A stretch of 64,000 bases of DNA from Mesorhizobium sp. YC-39 (GTDB lineage Bacteria; Pseudomonadota; Alphaproteobacteria; Rhizobiales; Rhizobiaceae). How positions within the stretch are numbered: the first letter of the stretch is position 1; every line of letters starts with the position of its first letter. The position numbers and the translations under genes are program-made. Below the pieces are notes generated by a model. It had not been told where the DNA came from. It ran no database searches and saw nothing but the letters and a program-made list of their open reading frames with translations. Where the stretch lies: contig NZ_JAOWPS010000002.1 of assembly GCF_025753795.1 (NCBI RefSeq), positions 752,501 to 816,500 on the forward strand. Direction: 5' to 3'. Shown here one piece after another: positions 19,616 to 28,051 of this stretch.

Positions 19616-20041
19616 TCAGTTCCGGTCCTCCGGGAACACCGGGATCGGCATGAACTCGACGCCGTCCTCGACCAGGCTCTTGGCTTCCTCGAGCGTCGCC
19701 TCGCCATAAATGCCGCGCGGGTCGCTCTCGCCGAAATGGATCTTGCGCGCTTCCTCGGCGAACTTGTCGCCGACATAGTCGGCATTCTCGCGCACCTTCT
19801 CGGCCATCGCCTTCAACTGCGCCAGCGCCTGCTTCTGCGCCTCACCCATGGCAAGCGCGATCTTCTCCTGTCTGCGCCCGGTGGAGACGGCCGGCGCCAT
19901 CAGCGCCTTTTCTATCTTGTGCGAGCCACAGGTGGGGCAGTCGACGAAACCGCGCTTCTTCTGGGTGTCGAAGTCGTCATTGCTGCGGAACCAGCCTTCG
20001 AATTCGTGGTCGTGCTCGCAGATCAGGGAAAAGCGGATCAA
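19616..20041 (-). CDS. DUF1178 family protein
   Basis: 141 residues starting MIRFSLICEHDHEFEGWF with CPTCGSHKIEKALMAP, the N-terminal zinc-ribbon-like pattern of DUF1178 (four Cys/His positions). Function unknown. Its ATG overlaps the stop codon of the preceding amidohydrolase gene (4 bp), so the two are translated in tandem, an arrangement common in rhizobia. The C-terminal ~40 residues (HFGESDPRGIYGEATLEEAKSL) are also conserved in the family. Confidence 0.88.
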   Translation of the reverse strand: MIRFSLICEHDHEFEGWFRSNDDFDTQKKRGFVDCPTCGSHKIEKALMAPAVSTGRRQEKIALAMGEAQKQALAQLKAMAEKVRENADYVGDKFAEEARKIHFGESDPRGIYGEATLEEAKSLVEDGVEFMPIPVFPEDRN

Positions 20042-20904
20042 GATGCCGCACCCCTGAGAGGCAGTGCCGCGGCCGAACCGGCGTTCACGGCAAAGTCCCG
20101 AGCATTCTTCAAATTGGGGATTTTTTTGCGCGCGGCGAGAGATTGCGCCGGGTCGATCTCGGCGACGATCACGGTGGGCTCGTCATGCGCGGCCTCGGCG
20201 ATGATGCGGCCCCATGGATCGACGATCAGCGAATGGCCATAGGTCTCGCGACCGTCCTCGTGCAGTCCGCCTTGCGCGGCGGCCACGACATAGGCGCCGT
20301 TTTCGATCGCGCGCGCCCTGAGCAGCACATGCCAGTGCGCTTCGCCGGTTTGACGGGTGAAGGCGGCGGGCACCGAAAGCAGGTCGGCGCCGGCCAGCGC
20401 CTCGGCGCGGAAGAGCTGCGGAAAGCGCAGATCGTAGCAGACGGCGAAGCCCAGCCTTGCACCGTCGATGCCGATGACGACAGCCTCGGTGCCGGGTTCA
20501 TAGGCGGCGGATTCGCGCCAGCTCTCGCCATTGTCGAGATCGACGTCGAACATGTGGATCTTGTCATAGGTGGCGAGCGTAGCGCCATCGGGACCGAACA
20601 GCAGCGCGCGGTTGGCGAGCTTGCCATCGGTGCGCAGGATGGCGGTCGAGCCGATATGCAGGAAGACGCCGAATTCTCGGGCCAGCTTGCGCGCGGTTGC
20701 GACGATGATGTCCTTGTCCTCGGAGGTGAATGAGGTGGCTCGTGCCTGCTTGTCGCGGACCAGCGCACCGGTCATTTCCGGGGTCTGGATATAGGTCGCG
20801 CCCTGGCTTGCCGCCTCGCGCACCAGCCGCTCCAGATCGGCCGCATTGCGCTCCGGGCTGGTGCCCGAACGCATCTGGATCGCCGCCGCCTTGAAAACAC
20901 TCAT
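20038..20904 (-). CDS. Carbon-nitrogen hydrolase, Nit2/omega-amidase type
   Basis: Likely hydrolyses omega-amides or deaminated glutathione in the cytosol. The whole nitrilase triad is present: Glu in QTPEMTG, Lys in TYDKIHMFD and Cys in AVCYDLRFP. Two ATGs lie 6 bp apart; the GAGG ribosome binding site is 8 nt from the second (20904, MSVFKAAAIQM) but only 2 nt from the first (20910), so 20904 is preferred, giving 288 residues. It lies 10 bp downstream of grxC, which fits a role in glutathione damage repair, and overlaps the DUF1178 gene. Confidence 0.92.
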   Translation of the reverse strand: MSVFKAAAIQMRSGTSPERNAADLERLVREAASQGATYIQTPEMTGALVRDKQARATSFTSEDKDIIVATARKLAREFGVFLHIGSTAILRTDGKLANRALLFGPDGATLATYDKIHMFDVDLDNGESWRESAAYEPGTEAVVIGIDGARLGFAVCYDLRFPQLFRAEALAGADLLSVPAAFTRQTGEAHWHVLLRARAIENGAYVVAAAQGGLHEDGRETYGHSLIVDPWGRIIAEAAHDEPTVIVAEIDPAQSLAARKKIPNLKNARDFAVNAGSAAALPLRGAAS

Positions 20905-20914
20905 GGTCATATCC

Positions 20915-21184
20915 TCAAATCGCCGAGCCGTTGGCAAGAAGTTTGTCCAGCCGGCCCTGCGCCTCCAGTTCGTGAAGGTCGTCGCAGCCGCCGACATGCG
21001 TGTCGCCGATGAAAATCTGCGGAAAGGTCGAGCGGCCGCGTGCGCGCGAAATCATTTCCTGGCGCAGCTCCGGCGAGAAGGACGCGTCGTGTTCGATATA
21101 GGCAACGCCCTTGCGCTCGAGCAGCCGCTTGGCCGCGGTGCAATAACCGCACATCATCCGCGTATAGATCGTCACATCGACCAT
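20915..21184 (-). CDS. grxC: Glutaredoxin 3
   Basis: 89-residue thiol-disulfide oxidoreductase that uses glutathione in the cytosol. The active site is CGYC (Cys-12, Cys-15), a Tyr variant of the usual CPYC, following VTIYTRMM; GDTHVGGCDDLHELEAQG is the glutathione-binding end. It is co-transcribed with comF upstream (29-bp gap) and the Nit2-type gene downstream. Confidence 0.96.
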   Translation of the reverse strand: MVDVTIYTRMMCGYCTAAKRLLERKGVAYIEHDASFSPELRQEMISRARGRSTFPQIFIGDTHVGGCDDLHELEAQGRLDKLLANGSAI

Positions 21185-21213
21185 CGGGTCAACAATCCTG
21201 CCTTTTCCAGAGC

Positions 21214-21987
21214 TTATATAGTCGCGGACTCGTCCGCCCGAAAGTCCCCCGGCAGCACGCGCGCGAAGGTCAGCACGTCGACCGCGCCGGCACCGCCCTT
21301 CTTCAGCGCCTTGGCGACCGCGCGGACGGTGGCGCCAGTGGTATAGACGTCGTCGATCAAAAGCACCCGGCGGCCGGCGATCTCGATCTCCGCCTCGCCG
21401 GGCACTCTGAATGCGGCACGCACATTCTCCTCACGCTCCTGCCGCTCCAGCCCGACCTGCTGGCGGGTGAGTTTGACACGGCGGATCGCCGATGGCGCGA
21501 AAGGCAGGCCGCCAAGCTGCGACACCGCCCTTGCGAGCTCCGCCGACTGGTTGAACTGGCGCCTGAAAAAGCGCCGCCAGTGCAACGGCACCGGCACGAC
21601 CACATCGGCCTCCGCGATCAAATCAGCGCCGGCGCGCAGCATCCAGCGCGCCATCCATGGCGCCAGATCGGTGCGATCCTGGTATTTCAGCCCTTGCACC
21701 ATCTGGCGGGCGACACCGGAATAGGCCACTGCCGCCCGCGCCCGCTCGAACGGCGGCGGGTCGGCAATCGCCTCTGCGGACAGGAACCCTTCGCCCATGT
21801 GATGGGTGAACGGCGTGCCCATCACCGGGCACCAGGGCCGCTCCAGCAGCCTGAGTTTCGGCCAGCAGGCGCCGCACAGCACGCCTGGCTGCGAGACATG
21901 GCGGCGGCAGCCGGCGCAGACCGGCGGAAACAGGATGCGCGCCGGCCAATCCAATGCCTTTCGAGCAATACCCTTGATCTCCAGCAT
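21214..21987 (-). CDS. ComF family protein (phosphoribosyltransferase-like)
   Basis: About 257 residues from the ATG at 21987 (MLEIKGIARK); a longer form from 22092 would run into the divergent methyltransferase gene. An N-terminal four-cysteine zinc module (Cys-24, -27, -38, -41) precedes a phosphoribosyltransferase domain with the PRPP motif VLLIDDVYTTGAT. ComF is needed for DNA uptake in some bacteria, but most homologues have no tested role. First gene of comF-grxC-nit2-DUF1178. Confidence 0.92.
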   Translation of the reverse strand: MLEIKGIARKALDWPARILFPPVCAGCRRHVSQPGVLCGACWPKLRLLERPWCPVMGTPFTHHMGEGFLSAEAIADPPPFERARAAVAYSGVARQMVQGLKYQDRTDLAPWMARWMLRAGADLIAEADVVVPVPLHWRRFFRRQFNQSAELARAVSQLGGLPFAPSAIRRVKLTRQQVGLERQEREENVRAAFRVPGEAEIEIAGRRVLLIDDVYTTGATVRAVAKALKKGGAGAVDVLTFARVLPGDFRADESATI

Positions 21988-22053
21988 CGGATCGGCCACG
22001 TGGTTGGTCTCCGCGCTACTATATCCAAGCGCGAGAAAACAGGAACCTGCCCA

Positions 22054-22926
22054 TTGCAACCTATAATCGACATCCCGCTTTGGCTGGCGCACAAGCGCCG
22101 GGCATTGGCCTACCCTGTCAGCGGCGCGGATTTCCTGATGCGTCGGGCAGCCGAGGACCTTGCCGACCGGCTGGGCGCCGTCGAGCGCGAATTTAACAGG
22201 GCGGCCGTCCTGTTTTGCCAGACGCCGGCCGCCGCCGGCGTGATCGCGGCAAGCGGCAAGGTGGCGGACATCATACGCGTGGAGGCGGACGGAGCTTTCC
22301 TGAAGGGCGAGACGGGGCTGGTCTCATCATTGGAAACCGTACCGTTCGAGCCGGAAAGCCTCGACCTCGTTGTCAGCCTTTTGTCGCTGCAGGCGATGAA
22401 CGACATTCCCGGCATGCTGGTGCAGGTCCGCCGCGCGCTGAAGCCGGACGGACTTTTCCTCGGCGCCTTTGCCGGAGCCGGCACGCTTTCCGAACTGCGC
22501 GAAAGCCTGCTGGCCGCCGAGACCGAGCTTCATGGCGGCGCCAGCCCGCGCGTCATCCCGTTCACCGACGTGCGCGACGCCGGCGCGCTTTTGCAGCGTG
22601 CCGGCTTCGCCTTGCCGGTGGCGGATGTCGAGACGGTCACGGTGCGTTACGCAACCCTGTTCGGCCTGATGGCGGATTTGCGGGCCATGGGCGAGACCAG
22701 CGCGCTAGTCGACCGCAGCCGCCGGCCGGGCACGCGAAAGCTGTTTGCCCGTGCCGCCGAAATCTATGCCGAGCGGTTTTCCGACGCCGACGGCCGCGTC
22801 AGGGCGAGTTTCCCGATCGTCTGGATGTCCGGCTGGGCGCCAGACGCCTCGCAGCAAAAGCCGCTGAAGCCGGGCTCAGCCACGGTCTCGCTCAAGACGA
22901 TATTGGAAAATCCCGAAGGCCGCTGA
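22054..22926 (+). CDS. SAM-dependent methyltransferase, NDUFAF5/BioC-like
   Basis: 290 residues from a TTG start at 22054 (MQPIIDIPLWLAHKRRAL), preceded by AGGA at 22041; no ATG lies near the conserved N-terminus. The class I methyltransferase core includes SLLSLQAMNDIPGMLVQVRR, then LKPDGLFLGAF and GTLSELRESLLAAE, the pattern of the mitochondrial complex I factor NDUFAF5, which in fact hydroxylates an arginine of NDUFS7. A similar role in respiratory complex I assembly is plausible but inferred. It is divergent from comF. Confidence 0.88.
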   Translation: MQPIIDIPLWLAHKRRALAYPVSGADFLMRRAAEDLADRLGAVEREFNRAAVLFCQTPAAAGVIAASGKVADIIRVEADGAFLKGETGLVSSLETVPFEPESLDLVVSLLSLQAMNDIPGMLVQVRRALKPDGLFLGAFAGAGTLSELRESLLAAETELHGGASPRVIPFTDVRDAGALLQRAGFALPVADVETVTVRYATLFGLMADLRAMGETSALVDRSRRPGTRKLFARAAEIYAERFSDADGRVRASFPIVWMSGWAPDASQQKPLKPGSATVSLKTILENPEGR

Positions 22927-22957
22927 CCGGGTTCCGACAACCGATAACCGGTTCGGA

Positions 22958-23137
22958 TCACTTCGCGAAAGCGTTGGCCAGCTTGCTGTTGTTGTCGCTG
23001 AACAACCAGGAGATCGCATTGGCGGCCTGGCCGACGCCAGTAACGATGGTGAGCGACAGTACGGCCACGATCAGCCCATATTCGATGGCTGTGGCGCCTG
23101 TCTCGTCTTCCAAAAATCGCTGCAGCACTGTTTTCAT
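22958..23137 (-). CDS. Flp/Fap-type type IVb pilin
   Basis: 59-residue protein: a short basic leader (MKTVLQRFLEDETG) followed by ATAIEYGLIVAVLSLTIVTG, the class IVb prepilin motif with Glu at +5 and one membrane helix. A prepilin peptidase would cut after Gly. An ATG two codons upstream (23143) is possible. No tad/cpa secretion genes are near, so this is an orphan pilin in the window; it lies just past the 3' end of the plus-strand methyltransferase gene. Confidence 0.88.
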   Translation of the reverse strand: MKTVLQRFLEDETGATAIEYGLIVAVLSLTIVTGVGQAANAISWLFSDNNSKLANAFAK

Positions 23138-23287
23138 GGACATCGATCCCGCTTGCCACGACCTTAGCGCCGACCTGTTAAGAAAGGTTAACGGCACAGG
23201 CTTAACAGGCGATGAAACGCCGGCGTTCTCGGAATATGTTAGCTATGCATGTCGCTCAAAGGTGCGCCGCATGCATGATGCGCTTGA

Positions 23288-23602
23288 TCAGCAGTCGCCG
23301 CTGCGCCTGCCATTGTCGCGTATCACACAGACCGAATCGGGCAGCGGTTGCAGCACGCTCCGGCGCAGCGTGTAGGTGTCATGTTGACCGATCGAAGCCG
23401 TGCTCATCATGTCGACGCCAGCAAGATCGTCGCCGGTGGCTTGCAATCGCGTCCGGCTGTCGAGATAAGGCGTCGCCAACAAGGCCAAGGCCACCGCGGC
23501 CGAACCGAACAGCAGCGTGATGCGCAAAAGGCCCATGCCCGCTTCGCTGGCGCCATGGAAACGGTTGGGCCTGATCGAGTCCCAGTCCCTATCGAGGCTC
23601 AT
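23288..23602 (-). CDS. Small single-pass membrane protein, unrecognised
   Basis: 104 residues from the ATG at 23602 (MSLDRDWDSIRPNRF); a start at 23665 is possible. One hydrophobic helix lies at about residues 24-43 (LLRITLLFGSAAVALALLA) and is followed by a polar domain with two Cys near the C-terminus. No family recognised. It lies upstream of the Flp pilin on the same strand, 150 bp away, and could be co-regulated with it. Less certain than neighbours because it lacks a recognised homologue. Confidence 0.6.
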   Translation of the reverse strand: MSLDRDWDSIRPNRFHGASEAGMGLLRITLLFGSAAVALALLATPYLDSRTRLQATGDDLAGVDMMSTASIGQHDTYTLRRSVLQPLPDSVCVIRDNGRRSGDC

Positions 23603-23699
23603 GCAATTGCTCCCGGTGAAATCGGCGCTTTGCCTCAACTTTTCACGGCGAGATAAATCTTTCATTAACGCTGCCTGAAACAGGCCGTCAGCGAACGGC

Positions 23700-24122
23700 T
23701 CACAGCAGATCGATGAGGAACTGGATCAGCGGCGCGTCGGCCGGCGGCATCGGAAAATCGCGCATCTGGCGCGGCCGCACCCATTTCAGCGCCTGGCCTT
23801 CCTTCGGCTGGGCGATGCCACGGAAGCGGCGGCAGACGAACAAAGGCATCAGCAAGTGAAAATCATCATAGGAATGGCTGGCGAAGGTCAGCGGCGCCAG
23901 GCAGGGGATTTCGGTCTCGATGCCGATTTCCTCATGCAGCTCGCGGATGAGGCATTGTTCCGGCGTCTCGCCGGGCTCGACCTTGCCGCCTGGAAACTCC
24001 CACAGACCGGCGAGCTGCTTGCCTTCGGGACGTTGCGCCAGAAGCACGCGGCCATCGGCATCGACCAGCGCGCAGGCCGCGACCAGGAGCAGGCGCTTGC
24101 CGGCGGAGCTAGCGCCGGTCAT
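23700..24122 (-). CDS. mutT: Nudix hydrolase, MutT type (8-oxo-dGTP diphosphatase)
   Basis: Removes oxidised guanine nucleotides. 140 residues from the ATG at 24122 (MTGASSAGKRLLLVA), which overlaps the GNAT stop codon; the frame is open to 24254 but that sequence belongs to the GNAT gene. The Nudix box spans residues 45-67 (GGKVEPGE then REL, EE, G), preceded by GLWEFPGG as in MutT. Third gene of argJ-GNAT-mutT, an order common in Rhizobiales. Confidence 0.93.
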   Translation of the reverse strand: MTGASSAGKRLLLVAACALVDADGRVLLAQRPEGKQLAGLWEFPGGKVEPGETPEQCLIRELHEEIGIETEIPCLAPLTFASHSYDDFHLLMPLFVCRRFRGIAQPKEGQALKWVRPRQMRDFPMPPADAPLIQFLIDLL

Positions 24123-24898
24123 GCGCCGGGCGGCCGGCGATAGTGATAGCGGTAGACTTCTTCGAAGCCCAGCGAACGGTAGAGCGCCAGCGCTGGCGCA
24201 TTGCCGGCCTCGACCTGCAGCCAGGCTTCGCGGGCGCCGCGCAGCCGCGCCCATTTCAGCGCCGACAGGATAAGATTGCGGCCATGGCCCTGGTTGCGCA
24301 CCGATTTGTCGGTGGCGATCTCGAACAATCCGGCAAGATCGCCGTCATGAACGCAGATCAGCGTCGCCAGCGCCTCGCTGCCCTCTTCGAGCGCGAACAG
24401 CCCGGCCTCGGGCTGGATCGCGCCGATGATCTCCGACAGGCCGGGGCGCAGCGACACGTCCGAGCCGCTGACCTTGAGCGACGCGCCGATGAAGCGGCTG
24501 ATATCCTTCAACGGGATCTGGTCCATGGCCGGGTCGAGTTGCGCATCCGCCAGCGGCAGGCGCATCACCAGCGATTCGTCGAATATGCTCCAGCCTTCCT
24601 TGTCGAGGTGACTGGACAGATCAGGCCCCGACAGCGGCGAGATGCGAAAGGTCAGCGGCCTGCCATAGGCGTCGAAACGCCGACTGGCGCGGCCGATGCG
24701 CTCGGCAATGTGCTGGATGTCGCCCGGATCGAGCGGATTGACCGAATTCAGCCGCTTGGCCGGGTGGCCGGCCGTCAACCGGACCACCCAGGTGCCGTCA
24801 TAGTGGACGGCCGCCGCCGGCCAGGCGCGAAAGCCGGCCGCCTCGTAGCGGCGTACGATGGCGAGCACGCTTGCCGGATGTCTGGAAACCAATGCCAT
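24119..24898 (-). CDS. GNAT family N-acetyltransferase
   Basis: 259 residues from the ATG at 24898 ([15 protein letters not shown]). The GNAT acetyl-CoA motif A is SVRNQGHGRNLILSA followed by AWLQVEAGNAPALALYRSLGF, the usual C-terminal half; the N-terminal half is divergent. Substrate unknown. Its start codon overlaps the argJ stop by one base (TGATG) and its end overlaps mutT by four, so the three genes are translationally coupled. Confidence 0.9.
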   Translation of the reverse strand: MALVSRHPASVLAIVRRYEAAGFRAWPAAAVHYDGTWVVRLTAGHPAKRLNSVNPLDPGDIQHIAERIGRASRRFDAYGRPLTFRISPLSGPDLSSHLDKEGWSIFDESLVMRLPLADAQLDPAMDQIPLKDISRFIGASLKVSGSDVSLRPGLSEIIGAIQPEAGLFALEEGSEALATLICVHDGDLAGLFEIATDKSVRNQGHGRNLILSALKWARLRGAREAWLQVEAGNAPALALYRSLGFEEVYRYHYRRPPGA

Positions 24899-26139
24899 CA
24901 GCTCCGATAATCGCCATTGATGGCGACATATTCCTTGGTGAGGTCGCAGGTCCACACCGTCGCCTTGCCGCGGCCGAGGCCGATATCGGCGCGGATGCGA
25001 ATTTCGTCGCGCTTCATATAGGCCGATGTCGCCTCTTCCGAATAGCCGGGATCGCGCTCGCCCTCATGCGCCAGCCTGTTGTCGCCGAACCAGATCGACA
25101 GAAGGTCGCGGTCGGCCGGTTCGCCGGCCTTGCCGACAGCCATGACGACGCGGCCCCAATTGGCGTCCTCGCCGGCGACCGCCGTCTTGACCAGCGGCGA
25201 ATTGGCGATGGACAGCGCGATGCGCTTGGCCGAGCGGGCCGATTTCGCCCCAGTGACGGTGACTTCGACCTGCTTGCGCGCGCCTTCGCCGTCGCGCACC
25301 ACCTGCAGCGCCAGCGATTTCAGCACCTTGCCGAGCGCGCGGCGGAACGCGCCGAGGCGCGCATCTTTCGGATCGCTGATCAAAGGCGCGCCGCGCCTGG
25401 CGGCAGCACCTGTGGCAAAGATCAGCAGCGTGTCGCTGGTCGAGGTGTCGCTGTCGACGGTAACCGCGTTGAAGGTCTTGGCCGTGCCGCGCGACAACAG
25501 GTCCTGCAGCACGGGTGCCGCGATCGGCGCATCGGTGGCGATGAAGGAGAGCATCGTCGCCATATCGGGCGCGATCATGCCCGCGCCCTTGGCAATGCCA
25601 TTGATGGTGACGTCGGCATCGCCGAGCTTGATGGTCGCGGTCGCCACCTTCGGATAGGTATCCGTGGTCATGATCGCCTTGGCGGCTTCGGTCCACAGCT
25701 CCGCCTTTCCGTCCTTGACCAGCCCGGCAAGCAGATGGCTGAACTTCCCGGTATCGAGTGGCTCGCCAATGACGCCGGTAGAGGCCAGGAACACCTCGCC
25801 TGGCATGCATCCCGCCGCCTTTGCCGCCGCCTCGCCGGTCATTGCCGTGGAGGCCCGGCCCTTCTTGCCGGTGAAGGCATTGGCGTTGCCGGAATTGACG
25901 ACGAGCACACGCGCCTTGCCCTGCCCCAGGTTCTGCCGGCAGAAATCGACCGGCGCGGAGGGGCATTTCGATTTCGTGAACACACCGGCGACGGTGGTGC
26001 CGGCGTCGAAGACCATGGCCAAGAGATCGGTGCGGTTCTTGTACTTTATCCCCGCCTCGGCAGTGGCGATGCGCACGCCCTCGATCGCGGGCATTTTGGG
26101 GTATTTCTTCGGCGCAAGCGGCGAAATCGTTGCGGACAT
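24898..26139 (-). CDS. argJ: Bifunctional ornithine acetyltransferase / N-acetylglutamate synthase
   Basis: Transfers the acetyl group from N-acetylornithine to glutamate, making the arginine pathway cyclic. 413 residues from the ATG at 26139 ([14 protein letters not shown]); the earlier open frame to 26232 is unlikely. The self-cleavage site is in [12 protein letters not shown], with Thr-195 as the nucleophile that becomes the N-terminus of the beta chain. First gene of argJ-GNAT-mutT. argH lies about 37 kb away at the right edge. Confidence 0.96.
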   Translation of the reverse strand: MSATISPLAPKKYPKMPAIEGVRIATAEAGIKYKNRTDLLAMVFDAGTTVAGVFTKSKCPSAPVDFCRQNLGQGKARVLVVNSGNANAFTGKKGRASTAMTGEAAAKAAGCMPGEVFLASTGVIGEPLDTGKFSHLLAGLVKDGKAELWTEAAKAIMTTDTYPKVATATIKLGDADVTINGIAKGAGMIAPDMATMLSFIATDAPIAAPVLQDLLSRGTAKTFNAVTVDSDTSTSDTLLIFATGAAARRGAPLISDPKDARLGAFRRALGKVLKSLALQVVRDGEGARKQVEVTVTGAKSARSAKRIALSIANSPLVKTAVAGEDANWGRVVMAVGKAGEPADRDLLSIWFGDNRLAHEGERDPGYSEEATSAYMKRDEIRIRADIGLGRGKATVWTCDLTKEYVAINGDYRS

Positions 26140-26363
26140 GGGGGCCTCGGGCGGGAAAAATCGCTTGGGGAAGGCCGGTTTGCCCGATACGACGCGCCGG
26201 CGCAAGGGCGTTTTCGTCGCCGGCCGGGGCATGGGCTTCTGGTTTCCACCGCTTCAGCGCCAAGCGATTTGTCAGCATCATGGCTGCCAGCGGAACGGCG
26301 CGTTTCGTTTCGGCACAGGGCCATGTATGAATGCCGGGAATAGGCCTAACGCGGACAGAACTC

Positions 26364-26957
26364 ATGGGCGCTCACTCAGGCCGCAAGTCGATCGGCGCGC
26401 GACGCAACCCCGATAGCGCCGAGGCCATTCTCGACGCCGCCGAAGCGCTGCTGGTCGAGGCCGGCTATGCCGGTTTTTCGATCGAAGCCGTGGCGCGGCG
26501 GGCGCGGGCCGGCAAACCGACGATCTATCGCTGGTGGCCGAGCAAGGCGGCTTTGCTGCTAAACGTCTATCAGCGCGGCAAACGCGTCGACAGCCCCGAC
26601 ACCGGCAACCTCGAGGACGATCTTGTCGGCTTCCTCAAAAGCCTGTTTTCGCACTGGCGCGAGACATCATCGGGCAGCGTGTTCCGATCGCTGATCGCCG
26701 AGGCGCAGTCAGATCCGGCTGCCGCAGCCGCCCTTGCCGAATATTCGAAAGGCCGCCACTCCCATACCGGCCGGATGATCGAACGCGCCAAGGCGCGCGG
26801 CGAGGTGGCAGTCGATGTCGATGCCGCGCTCGTCGCCGACCTGATCGCCTCCTTCGCCTGGAAGCATCTTCTCACCGATCGTCTCGACGAGGACGAAGTG
26901 ACACTACGCAGGGCGATCCGCTATGTGGTACAAGGCATACTTTCACCTGGTCGTTAG
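26364..26957 (+). CDS. TetR/AcrR family transcriptional regulator
   Basis: 197 residues from the ATG at 26364 (MGAHSGRKSIGARRNP); an ATG at 26331 would add 11. The N-terminal helix-turn-helix is ILDAAEALLVEAGYAGFSIEAV followed by the recognition part RARAGKPTIYRWWPSK, the classic TetR pattern. The C-terminal ligand domain resembles TetR_C_11. It is divergent from argJ and ends 14 bp before a glycosyltransferase gene, which may be its partner. Confidence 0.92.
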   Translation: MGAHSGRKSIGARRNPDSAEAILDAAEALLVEAGYAGFSIEAVARRARAGKPTIYRWWPSKAALLLNVYQRGKRVDSPDTGNLEDDLVGFLKSLFSHWRETSSGSVFRSLIAEAQSDPAAAAALAEYSKGRHSHTGRMIERAKARGEVAVDVDAALVADLIASFAWKHLLTDRLDEDEVTLRRAIRYVVQGILSPGR

Positions 26958-26971
26958 GGAGGATCGGCGGC

Positions 26972-27931
26972 TTGCTTGACAGAATATCTCCAGTACTGCC
27001 GGTCAGCCTGATCATCGTTTCCGACTATCTGACTGCGGATGGCGACACGGAATTGCGGCGCTCGCTGCAGGCCTATGCGCAGGACCGCCAAGGCATTCCC
27101 GGCGAAATCGTCATCATGCTGCCCAGCGGCCAGACTTCAGGCAGTCATCATTCGAAAATCGAAGCCGAGTTCGCCGGCAAACCCGCCTACTTCTGCCCGT
27201 CTGTGATCGTCGCGACGCATGACAGCGACGAATCCTCGCAACTGAAGGACGCCGCCCTCGCATACTGCCGTCATGACCTCGTTGCGGTGGTCGAGGCCGA
27301 CTGCCTGCCGCGGCCGGGATGGCTGGCGGCCCTCTACGAAACCGTCGAGAAGGACCCGCAACTCGGCGCGGTTTCCGGACGGACCAGCTACGGCGAAGAG
27401 AGCATGATGAAAAGGGTGATGTCGCTGCTCGACCGCGGCTTCATCGAACGCCGCAACCGCCATGGCCAGGTCATTCATGCCAGCAACAATGGCGCGCTCT
27501 ACCGGCGCCAGGTGCTCGAACGCTATCGCTTCGAGGCCGATCATGGTCCTTTCGTCAGCTCACATCTGCGCCAGCACGCCATGCTGAAGGACGGTGTCGC
27601 CATGGAGGTTGCGCCCAAAGCCGTCTCGATCCACGCCTATGAGGGATTGGGTTTCATCTGGGACGTCAGGCGCAACAAGGGCTACCAGTTCGCTCGGATG
27701 GAGCAGCGCAGGAAACCGCATCGCTCGAAGCTCGGCCTCGCCTGGCGCGCCATGGCGACGTCATTCAAGGAAAACCGCCAGACCGCGCAGGCCGTGGGCA
27801 AGGAGTTCTGTCGCTGGACGGACTGGCCGCTGTTCTGGGCAATGATGCTTCTGGTGCGGGTCCCCGAATTCACCGGCGCGCTCGCCGCCGATGATCCGGC
27901 GGGGTTCAAGGCATCCACGCATTATCGGTAA
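26972..27931 (+). CDS. Family 2 glycosyltransferase
   Basis: 319 residues from a TTG at 26972 (MLDRISPVLPVSLIIVS), with AGGGAGG 9-10 nt upstream overlapping the tetR stop codon; no ATG is near the domain start. The GT-A fold shows VSLIIVSDY at the start and the metal-binding acidic motif VVEADCLPRPGW (about 107-118), then NNGALYRR as in GT2 enzymes. One hydrophobic segment near the C-terminus (WPLFWAMMLLVRVPEF) suggests membrane association. The acceptor is unknown; a surface polysaccharide role is inferred. Confidence 0.85.
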   Translation: MLDRISPVLPVSLIIVSDYLTADGDTELRRSLQAYAQDRQGIPGEIVIMLPSGQTSGSHHSKIEAEFAGKPAYFCPSVIVATHDSDESSQLKDAALAYCRHDLVAVVEADCLPRPGWLAALYETVEKDPQLGAVSGRTSYGEESMMKRVMSLLDRGFIERRNRHGQVIHASNNGALYRRQVLERYRFEADHGPFVSSHLRQHAMLKDGVAMEVAPKAVSIHAYEGLGFIWDVRRNKGYQFARMEQRRKPHRSKLGLAWRAMATSFKENRQTAQAVGKEFCRWTDWPLFWAMMLLVRVPEFTGALAADDPAGFKASTHYR

Positions 27932-27979
27932 TGCATGTCGCGCAAAAGCGTGCAGCGGTTTTGCGACAACGACATGCGT
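27931..27979. repeat. Intergenic palindrome, CATGTCG-CGCAAAA type (copy 2)
   Basis: The best copy of the family: perfect outer arms GCATGTCG (27933-27940) and CGACATGC (27970-27977) and inner arms CGCAAAA (27941-27947) and TTTTGCG (27959-27965). It begins at the last base of the glycosyltransferase stop codon. Confidence 0.85.
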
Positions 27980-27994
27980 AAAAACAATAACTTA

Positions 27995-28020
27995 AAGCAA
28001 AAGGGCGCCTTGCGGCGCCC
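27995..28020 (-). terminator. Rho-independent terminator of the parvulin gene
   Basis: On the minus strand a perfect 7-bp stem GGGCGCC/GGCGCCC with a 4-nt loop (28003-28020) is followed by TTTTGCTTT. It lies 31 bp past the stop codon of the peptidylprolyl isomerase gene. Confidence 0.85.
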
Positions 28021-28051
28021 TGTCACCATCAGATTTTGATGCAGCCCTGAA

